Positions 56,530 through 64,000 of a stretch of DNA of 64,000 bases are shown in pieces. This DNA is from Calycina herbarum (lineage: Eukaryota > Ascomycota > Leotiomycetes > Helotiales > Pezizellaceae). The translations under genes were made by a program, and so were the position numbers. Positions within the stretch are counted from its first letter, which is position 1. Every line of letters starts with the position of its first letter. A model generated the notes under the pieces. That model had not been told where the DNA came from. It made no database searches and was given only the letters and a program-made list of their open reading frames with translations. Location: NCBI GenBank assembly GCA_001414485.1, contig LLEY01000091.1:186001-250000 (forward strand), in the 5' to 3' direction.

Positions 56530-57527
56530 TGGAGGATCTATTGCAGATGGATTTGTCGATTGAATCACGTGATCATGGACTTGCCCATCTCAGTTCGTCA
56601 AAGCATCGTGATAAATATCACTGGGAAAGTGCGGAAAGAGTGGCAGCAAACAGAAGCAAAGACATATTATGTTGACAAGGCGCCAGAGACTATAACCCAT
56701 TCTTTGATGCCGCTAAGTGTTGTGACTACGCAAATCTAGAGACGCTCTTGCATAACGAGTCTATTATCTCGCCTGAATATGTCAGAAGGATGGTCACGGC
56801 AACAGCAGAGGGCGGAAAAACTGCGCTCCATATTGTCGTGGAGAATATAGATCGCTTGTATGAGGAAGCATTCTCACGACGATTGAAAGAGAAGGAGACC
56901 GGTGAAGCCTTGACAGCGAGCGTTTCCGTCCTGGTAGAGCATGGAGCACTTGTCACAACTCCAGATATATATGGAAGCACGCCCCTTCACATTATTGCAA
57001 GAAGCAGAGAATGTCCATTGTCAGTTTCCCTGCTGGTACTCGAACGGATCCCGGATGCAGATACCGATCTCGTTGACGAGACTCATTTTCGTGGACGTTC
57101 GGTGCTCCACAGTGTTTGCAACCATCTGTGTAGCTTTTCGGGACCATTTAAGGCTGATCTATATATCCAAATGTTGACAGCACTGCTTAAACGCGGTGCG
57201 AACCCCCTTCTGCAAAACGCATTGGAAGAAACGCCGCGTCAAATTATCAATGGATCAGAGTCCTGGAAAACCGAGTGGATGGAAGAGAACCCGGATTTTT
57301 CGGAGTTATTCGTGAATGTTTTCGCGTATACCTCGACACTTCTGCAGCGCTGGGAGGAGTTTCATCGTAAGCTAGGAATTTTGGAGTTTCCGATCAAGGA
57401 TGCTACACAAGTCTCGACACTCATTCGGCGCTGGGATGAGTTTCGCCATCTAGGGCTTGAAAATCCAGAAGATGATCCAGAACTAGTATGGATAAGTAAC
57501 CGAGACGGAAATGGAGCAGTTGTTTGA
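56358..57527 (+). pseudogene. Ankyrin-repeat protein, frame interrupted by one TGA
   Basis: One frame runs from 56358 to TGA 57525-57527 with a single in-frame stop (TGA 56673-56675). The first part reads like ankyrin helices (PVPLLLDCGINPSI..RAVEESNYDVVEDLL). After the stop come GKTALHIVVEN, DIYGSTPLHIIARS, RSVLHSVC and LLKRGANPLLQN, clear ankyrin signatures. The C-terminus has an internal repeat (STLLQRWEEFHRKLG / STLIRRWDEFRHLG). The stop might be removed by an intron in 56575-56680, where GT and AG dinucleotides exist but consensus is weak, or the gene may be dead. There is no good start codon before 56391. It may be the C-terminal part of the upstream membrane protein gene. Confidence 0.5.
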
Positions 57528-57967
57528 CGGATACGAGAATACCCTATGTTTAGCGAGGACGATAGTGATAACGAAAGCGACAGGCCCATATAGCGAAAAT
57601 AGCAACGAAAAAAGGAGAAAGAGGGTTTGCTAGAGCGCGACTCATACGCAGAGTTGGCAATAGTGCGCACTTTCTACGTGCTTTGGAGTCAATCAATAAT
57701 TCTCTTATAATTTTATATCCTCTTTTTTTGAGTGTACAAGTTGCTAGGTTACTTGTACTGAATAGCATTGAGGTTTTCTCATCGGCATAGAGAGTTCTTA
57801 TCTCTGGCATCTTAACTTTTAACAATTAAGTGTTTCTCAAATGCTGTCAGGAAGATGTATCTTATTGTTCTCCTGAAACAATTCTTGATTATTTACTAAA
57901 TGGTCATAGCGGAAGCGTTCGCTTAATATTTGTACTGGGTAAGTGGTTTCTAGAAATTACAAGACTT
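57528..57967. other. Intergenic after the ankyrin frame
   Basis: No gene or repeat recognised; 3' flanks only. Confidence 0.5.
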
Positions 57968-58435
57968 CTAAAACAACTCCAAAGGATCAATCCTATCCTC
58001 CAGCGGTGCATCTTGAATAACATCCCAATGCTCCATAATACAACTCCCCTCAAATCGATATATATTTACGGCCGCCTGATACCTCATCCTAGCAGCACGT
58101 TCAAATTTCGTATGTGTCCACGTCCATTTCGAAAACCCATCTTCGTAAGATTGAAAATCGAATTAGGTAACATAGTGCTTAAACCCTCAATACCGGCTGC
58201 TCGTCCGGAAAGAACGTTGGGGTTGTGTTGGATGATGATTCTGGCATGTGGTCGAGGAGTGCGTGTGGGGTGTTTCTCTCGGTCATGAGCTTGTAGACGA
58301 AACTTCTGAGGGTGGACTCTTGTTCTTCGGGGGTGTCTGATGCGCCGGGAGTGTAGTGTATGTCTTCTGGGGGTGTCTAGGCAGTGATTGGGAAAGTGGA
58401 GAGGAGGAGGAGGGTGGGGATGGTGTAAAGTTGCT
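57968..58435 (-). pseudogene. Frameshifted secreted SnoaL-like protein
   Basis: Read on the minus strand, four pieces lie in order. A signal-peptide-like stretch LYTIPTLLLLSTFPITA is followed by an in-frame TAG. The next piece, EDIHYTPGASDTPEE, runs to FVYKLMTERNTPHALLDHMPE. After a frameshift near 58235 comes IIQHNPNVLSGRAAGIE (SnoaL-type 'YIQHNP.V..G'). A second frameshift near 58150 leads to YRFEGSCIMEHWDVIQDAP, the family's 'F+.G+I.EHWDV.Q' end, with stop TAG at 57968-57970. SnoaL-like (NTF2-fold) proteins include polyketide cyclases and epoxide hydrolases. At least one nonsense and two frameshift lesions make the gene inactive. Confidence 0.7.
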
Positions 58436-60842
58436 AGGTGGTGAGCGGAAATTTGTGAACTTTGGGCGAGATGCTTTCTATTTTGAGGAAATGCTTGAAG
58501 TGTTGCTGGGTGTATGTCCAATGTCGAGACTTTAGATGAGAAGAAATAATTATGCACACTGCTTTATTGATGTTCAGCACTCCAATATCATTAAGATTAA
58601 AGCAGAACCAGCAGTATTCCTTGGCTTACCAGTACACAGTGGGAGCCGGATAAAGTTTTAAACACTCCGGCAACACTTCTGCTCGATGGAAAAGCGGGTG
58701 GGGGTGCGGATACGGGCCAACTAAGATCTCTTGAGTGCGGAAAGTTTGTTCTGAGTGTTTTTCGTAGAGATTCCAAGTACTTTGGGTTGTCACGTGACAG
58801 ATCCCCTTGATCAAACAGATGTTATATGTTACTTCATAGAGCAACCAAGAAGTTATTTTGTAATTGGGTCAAGGGAAAACCGAGTCTCAAGTGTGTCTAG
58901 GGGAAGTACGCAGAATAGAATTTGCTAATTTCGGGGATTTCCCCTCTTGTAATGAGCGTGCGACAAGCTAAGTAAAACAAGGTATCTGGGGCGCGGCCAC
59001 TCAACTTGCACATTAATCACTTCGCACTACGAGTCGGGTGAAGCCACTACGTTCAATAAATGGCTCATCTCCTTCCCGTTTGCATTGCCCAAGGAGGGTT
59101 TGGCCAAAAACGGTGGCGTTCTTCGGAAGTTCATTTCGAAATGCCTTCGAGCCAGTAATTCGACAGCAGCATTTCATAAATTCTCTGGCCTCAAATATAA
59201 ACCACCTAGAATCAAAGCTAGCATTTCTCAAGACACTGGAGAGTAGAGTTAATTCCAAATTCTCAGGGGTAAAGCTGGAAAAGAGGTGTCATGGCACACA
59301 CAACTTGGAGTCACCAAAAAAGACCTGTGCTAAATCCTGGATAAAATATTAATTAATTATTCTTCTTTTTATTATAAGTCTTATAATATAATTTAATGAT
59401 CTAGTTACTTCTAGTAATAGATCTTTTAATAGAGATATATATCTAGAGTAGTTTATAAGATATCTTATAGAATACAGTTACTAATAGTCTACTCTTTCTC
59501 TATATATTTGAAAGAAAGTTACCGCTTATATATTAATTTAGCTACTCTCAATTGACCAGGCATCTTATAAAATGCCAATAAGATCTTACATATAAGCTTA
59601 GCTGGCTTGAATGATGTTTCCTAGTTACTTTAACTTTAATTTACATGTAGAATTGTGTCTTGTGAAGGTTCTGGCTCGTATACTGCTGTAAATTTAAGTG
59701 GCGTAATTTCCCCAAACATACCATATCTTAATTCCTATGTTTCTAGTTACACTAGGTACCAGAATAGCTTTTCTGCTCGTTTCAGTAATCTAAGATCCTT
59801 AAAATCCATCTATTCTCACCTAAAAAACACTATAATTCATCAAATCCACTCACCCGCGTTAGCAATAGTACACACGTACTATGTACACTGTAATAAAGTG
59901 TGGTTGCGGTAAATAATTAATTTTGGTAATAAGAAGCCTTGAATCTTTTATTATCTTAGTAAGTCTATTTGATTTATTTATTCGAACCCTCTGGAGTAAT
60001 TAAGTAAAATACTAGAGAAGCTTTAGTAATAGAAAGTCGTGATTTTCAATTATTTTAGTAAGTTTATTTGATTTGTTTATTTATTCTAAGCCTCTGAAGT
60101 AATTGAGTAAAATACTAGAAAAGCTTTATTAACAAAAAGTCTTAATTTTTAATTTTTTCAGTATCTTCTTTTATTTTATTATATTATTCTAAACAAGTAG
60201 AATAATGGCAAAAATAACAGATTTTAACGCTAGAGACAATAAAATAACAGGAAACTACAACCTTTTATCATTTCAGTAACTTATTTCAAGTAGTTTCATT
60301 ATCTGCCCCTCTTTGAACAATTTCTTCAATCAAATGTAGTTACCAGAAGTGTTTACGCACGTAATTTACATCTCGCTTCGGAATGGGCCGAGGTAAAACT
60401 GAAAAGGGGTTATCGCATCAAAACCTTTGACTTACAATCTTGAATTGACTAACAGGACCGTTTCTGCTTGTTACGCACTGGTGTGCAAGAGATTTGCAGC
60501 TATAAATATGATATAATTTCTCTGTGCACTGTAGCTTTTTGAAGTTACATTTTCTCTCTCAAAATGCTAAACCTACCCTTTTCTCAATTTATTTTGAGAA
60601 AATGATATATGGGACCTTCTCAAGAGCTTTTGTGGTGATGTTTGGTGGGTTTCTCTAAAATCCTTTGTTCTTTGGCGCGTGAAACCAGCCTTCGACTTAG
60701 CTCAAGTGTCGAGTAAACAAAAGAAAAACCGGTGTCACTCGCAGCACTCTTCCACTTTCTGCGCATTCTTCCATCAAAAACTACCAAAGACAGCTTCATA
60801 GCTCTACAAAAGCTTCATTTCACAATCTCTCCAATCAGCAAA
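58436..60842. other. AT-rich gene desert
   Basis: No gene is supported. An 81-codon minus-strand frame (59013-59258), with a CCC motif, is isolated and unrecognised. 59,340-60,300 is very AT-rich and contains a tandem repeat (next feature). The last ~300 bp form the promoter and leader of the gene at 60843. Confidence 0.55.
59926..60128. repeat. Tandem duplication of a ~102-bp AT-rich unit
   Basis: Two units, about 59926-60025 and 60026-60128, share TTAGTAAGT(C/T)TATTTGATTT and AAAATACTAGA(G/A)AAGCTTTA in register with scattered transitions. A weaker third partial unit follows to about 60195. The C-to-T/G-to-A differences are compatible with RIP. Confidence 0.7.
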
Positions 60843-61295
60843 ATGGCCTCCTTGCCCGCATATGTCGCAGCCTGCCTTCAATCCGATTCAAACCTCGACC
60901 AGGCTACCCAAATCGCCATCAAGCGTTTCCTTTTCACCCATGAGGTACGACGATTAAGCCTTGCTCCACCAGAAGCAGTCCGGGAGTTCCTTGGTGGTCT
61001 TGGTTTCTTGCATCCCCTTCTCACCGACCCGCAAAAGCGCATCCTCCGAAAGAGAATTATCAACAAGATTGATACTTGGTGGGGAGCCTTGGAACGAAAC
61101 GGAGCTGTGGTCGAAGTCCGAGAGAAGGGAAAACCAGAGGAGGAGGTTATCTGGGCCGAATGGTGTGTCTCTTGGCTCGCACCTGGCTGGGACGGCGCCA
61201 TCACAAAGCCAGCAAATTGGCCAGCTCCCCAAGATTGTCCAGTCACCATTACTTTCCCTGATGGCACCGAGCGCATCGAGACTGTCCGGATGTAA
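60843..61295 (+). CDS. Orphan-family protein related to the gene at 22992
   Basis: Encodes 150 aa from the ATG at 60843. The frame is open from 60732, but that part is Ser/Thr/Lys leader without counterpart. It aligns with the core of the gene at 22992 (see there): IKRFLF versus LCIFMY, LTDPQKRILRKRI versus LSYEQKAKLRTKV, and EWCVSWLAPGWDGAITKPANW versus SWCETWKLATWDGSLERPDDW. It lacks the long C-terminal extension of that protein. The stop codon TAA overlaps a perfect donor (GTAAGT); if the intron to 61401 is spliced, the codon becomes ATG followed directly by TGA, so the protein is the same. No known domain. Confidence 0.7.
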   Translation: MASLPAYVAACLQSDSNLDQATQIAIKRFLFTHEVRRLSLAPPEAVREFLGGLGFLHPLLTDPQKRILRKRIINKIDTWWGALERNGAVVEVREKGKPEEEVIWAEWCVSWLAPGWDGAITKPANWPAPQDCPVTITFPDGTERIETVRM

Positions 61296-62172
61296 GTAGA
61301 AATTCCCTAGAAAGCTGCAAAACGACTTTTCTTTTACATCCCGGACCTCCGTTTTCTCGAGGTTCCAATAAATTTCATTGCTGACCTTGTTTTTGGAACA
61401 GGTGAGAGCTGTTTGCATACTCATCCAAGGGGTCATGAGCAATGAAATTTCAACTGGCACACTCTTCGACCACTGCAGCAACTTCATTCCTCTTCTCTTC
61501 TGTCTTTGCTTTTGCACTTTCAAGACTACTGATAGGCCAAATGGAGTTGGAGAAACTCTGGCTATCGGGCGTTTTCTGGGTTGTGGTGTTTCCTCCTCTT
61601 TTGCGGTTCGTCAGAGGGACATCTTTCTTTTTTGTTAAGAGTAGATAGCGCCGAGGATGTCAATTTGGCAGACAAAATGAAACCGCGTGGCTTGCTACTG
61701 ATCTATCTGGCTGATATTTGTAAACCTACGAAACTTCTAGCCAATTCGGCTTTGTGATTTATGTATGCAAAGTGAAAGTCCCCCGGGGGAGGGGGGCACG
61801 CGACGTTCCTTCCTTACCAGGTGGAGCTCCTTCCCAAACAGGCAATAACTAAATGCGCGATGAGGAGCTAAGCTGCCTTTAAAAGAAAAAATAGGCGCAT
61901 TGAAGTCTAACGTCCTTAATACAACTTATATCTACATCCTTCCGACGCCCGCCACTTGCCTTTCTTCATACATTGCTTCAGCCACTTACAAGCCAAGCCT
62001 GCCCTTCCTCCTCGACACCTCTCGTCCCATATTCCTTTCACGTTACTCAAGGGTCAATCGTCTTATCCACGTCATTGACCTAGACGCTTGATTCAGCTTC
62101 CCTTATCCTAACCACATTCGGTGGCTGATTACACCAAAAGGTTCCTGACCGAGACCTAGCAAAGCATTCACC
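61296..62172. other. Intergenic with a probable 3'-UTR intron and a C/G palindrome
   Basis: A likely intron 61294-61401 straddles the stop of the upstream gene. A 13-bp inverted pair (61370-61382 and 61438-61450) flanks its acceptor. A 12-bp palindrome TCCCCCGGGGGA is at 61779-61790. The right part is the BTB-gene promoter. Confidence 0.5.
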
Positions 62173-63469
62173 ATGGACCTCAACATTGACCTCCCTGGCA
62201 CTGCTATGTGGGCGGAGTAAGGATCAATCTCCCCAACACCTATCTGCCAAACCCATGCTGACCATCATCTTCAGTGGCCTCGGCGAGGATATCGTTAGCA
62301 TAATCGTCGGTCCCAAGAGGAAGCTCTTCTGTGTGCACAAAAGCTTACTGAGAAATGGAGGAGACTGTTTCGACGTCGACCGTTTCGGCACCAAAAGAAT
62401 CAAAAAGATCAAGACCAATCAGGCCGGTCGCAAGAGCATTACCCTCATCGGCTTCAGTCCACAAGCGGTGTCATTCCTCATTACATGGCTCTATCGAAAG
62501 CAACTGCCCAACAACCTCGAGACCCGAGAGCATCTCGAGGCCTTGTTCGAACTTTACTACCTCGCCGAGATGCAGCAAGACAAGGAACTCATGGATACAA
62601 CTATGGATAGGATTCAAGACGTCTCTAAGCTTCACGGTGGATTCATGACGGTCGAGTACGTCCAAGATGTTCGCCGCAAGTCTCCATCCCCCGACTCGCA
62701 GTTGAAGAAATTTGCTGTCTACCTCTTTACCTACACTTTCCTCCGAAAGTGTGATAGGCTTCAAAGTTGGATCAATATCGAAGTATCACAACAAACGGAG
62801 CAAGAAAGAGCGGAAGCAATTACACACTCGGGAGAGAACATAAAGAACACATCAGAGAGCACCGTCGAAGGACAGGGTAGTTCTGCGACCAAAGATAATC
62901 AAGCAGACGAAATGGTCATCATAGACCTGGCCAATCTTGAGTCCCAGAACCCAAACGAGAAAGAACCGAACTACGTCGACTTGGAGGGAGAAGAGCCCGA
63001 TACCCTATTACAAAACGGAGAGAGCAGCAGGGCAGACAACAACAAGGTTATTATCACCAACACGACCACCAAAGAGAATGCCATTGTCAATGGAACCCCG
63101 GTCGTCAACTTAGCTCAATCATCAGCAGTAGGTGCCGTAAAGACAGAGGGAGCGCTTGTGAATGGTAAAGTTAACGGCGTTGCGACCAAAAGCAAAGCCA
63201 AAAGAGCTCAAGATCATTTGGAGAAACTCTGGGCTAGTCTCTGTAAGTCATACTGTTGAACAATAATTTTCGTTTCTGTTTGATACCCAAAGAAGTAAAC
63301 TAACTCCAATTTAGATGAAGACCCAAAACTACTCCAAGAAGTCATAATATGTCAAGCGCAGCAGGGATTTATGGAAGACCCGCGGATTCGCAATGATCGA
63401 AGCCCGGAAGATAAGCACTACTTCCATGAACATGTTGTCGGCGAGCCTTGCTTTGCAGACGGAAATTAG
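62173..63469 (+). CDS. BTB/POZ-domain protein (three exons)
   Basis: Exons 62173-62216, 62275-63242 and 63315-63469 give 388 aa. The first 44-nt exon supplies the ATG (context ACCATGG) and joins in phase through a 58-bp intron (GTAAGG...CAG) so that the product begins MDLNIDLPGTAMWADGLGED. The BTB domain occupies about residues 18-120: VSIIVGPKRKLFCVHKSLL is the characteristic strand-plus-VHK helix, then ITLIGFSPQAVSFLITWLYRKQLP, and a C-terminal helical part (LEALFELYYLAEMQQDKELMD). Residues 190-320 are acidic and low-complexity, probably disordered. The short last exon ends in a His/Asp-rich tail. It is not closely similar to the BTB protein at 9954. The partner and pathway are unknown. Confidence 0.85.
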
Positions 63470-64000
63470 AGCCGAATCACAGAGAATGGTATGAGCGAGT
63501 CAGCTCAGGAATTGCACCGAGGTCGTCCGTCGGAGTCCTAGCAGCCTGAAGCCAAAAAGACCAAGGCATTATACAATTTTCGAAGCGGGAAGTCGTTTCG
63601 AGCTACGATATCGTATGGAGTGCATCACTTGGCGTTAAGGGTATTTGAATTTGGCATATGGGAAGGATGTTTGTTGTTGAGGTTATTTAAATCTAGCAAA
63701 GGGGAAGGAATTTTAATATGGCGTTGCGATTATTTGAATTTGGGATTCGGGATATGGGAGGCGTTTTAAGGGCTATCTATGGAAAAGAAAATATACAGGG
63801 AGGCGCAAAGAAACATCAGTTTAAGGGAAGAATAATGGTATGGGACGAGGGCGCTAAAAGTGTAAGCAAAGACGTCTTTTGAGATTTAACAAATAATAGG
63901 TCATGAATTTATCAATCCAAAGTTACAACATCTCTTCTCCAATTGACACAAAATTTGATACTTTTTTTAATCAGCTACTGTATAAGGCAGCCCGTATCTT
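63470..64000. other. 3' flank, no gene
   Basis: Contains three imperfect copies of a 'TATTTGAATTTGG.AT(A/T)..GG.A' phrase at about 63,640-63,750, a small degenerate repeat. No open frame of note. Confidence 0.5.

Noticed and set aside
58084..58557. 157-codon His/Pro-rich minus-strand frame taken as a gene
   Set aside because: Most of it is the wrong frame of a SnoaL-like pseudogene; only its central QHNPNV segment is genuine homology.
1..64000. CRISPR arrays, tRNA or rRNA genes
   Set aside because: The tandem repeats found lack regular unique spacers, and no cloverleaf or rRNA-like segment was recognised by eye; a covariance-model scan would be needed to exclude a tRNA with certainty.

Overview
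The window looks like nuclear DNA of a filamentous ascomycete. Introns are short (about 45-90 bp) with GTRNGT donors and YAG acceptors. The gene content is fungal: a highly reducing polyketide synthase, an FSH-type hydrolase, a tannase-like esterase, BTB proteins and a Pth11/rhodopsin-like membrane protein. AT-rich, TpA-rich gene deserts hold decayed transposons, consistent with repeat-induced point mutation. A helotialean (Leotiomycetes) origin is my guess from overall style, not a demonstrated placement. No rRNA, tRNA or CRISPR was recognised.

Layout, left arm (1-32 kb). It opens with the tail of a GPI-type cell-wall protein, then an AT-rich desert carrying a complete non-autonomous hAT-like element with an 8-bp target duplication. 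Two secreted hydrolases follow (tannase/feruloyl esterase and PAF-acetylhydrolase-like), then a BTB/POZ protein. The 11.5-22.9 kb stretch is repeat-rich. It contains a miniature Tc1/mariner derivative with perfect 39-bp terminal repeats, an inverted segmental duplication that left one intact gene and one nonsense-mutated copy with shared promoters, and a 516-bp MITE. A three-exon orphan gene, a probable peroxisomal 4-coumarate-CoA-ligase-like enzyme (C-terminal SKL) and the mitochondrial F1-ATPase assembly factor ATP11 follow.

Centre (32-50 kb). This is a biosynthetic gene cluster: a complete 11-exon KS-AT-DH-MT-ER-KR-ACP polyketide synthase (minus), a LovG-like FSH thioesterase (plus, sharing an approximately 485-bp promoter region with the PKS), a 14-TM MFS exporter (minus, stop codons 27 bp apart from the hydrolase) and a cytochrome P450 (minus). 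Beyond the P450 lies a decayed beta-lactamase/LovD-like acyltransferase. The gene set suggests PKS synthesis, hydrolase release, P450 oxidation and MFS export, with a formerly present acyl-transfer step now lost. Two small inverted-repeat elements sit between the exporter and the P450.

Right arm (50-64 kb). Genes here are a Pth11-like seven-helix protein, a single-pass Ser/Thr-rich surface protein, a multi-helix membrane protein whose end overlaps an ankyrin reading frame, a frameshifted secreted SnoaL-like pseudogene, a second member of the orphan family at 23 kb, and a second BTB protein. Exon coordinates given in the evidence were derived by hand from frame continuity and splice consensus, with no transcript support.
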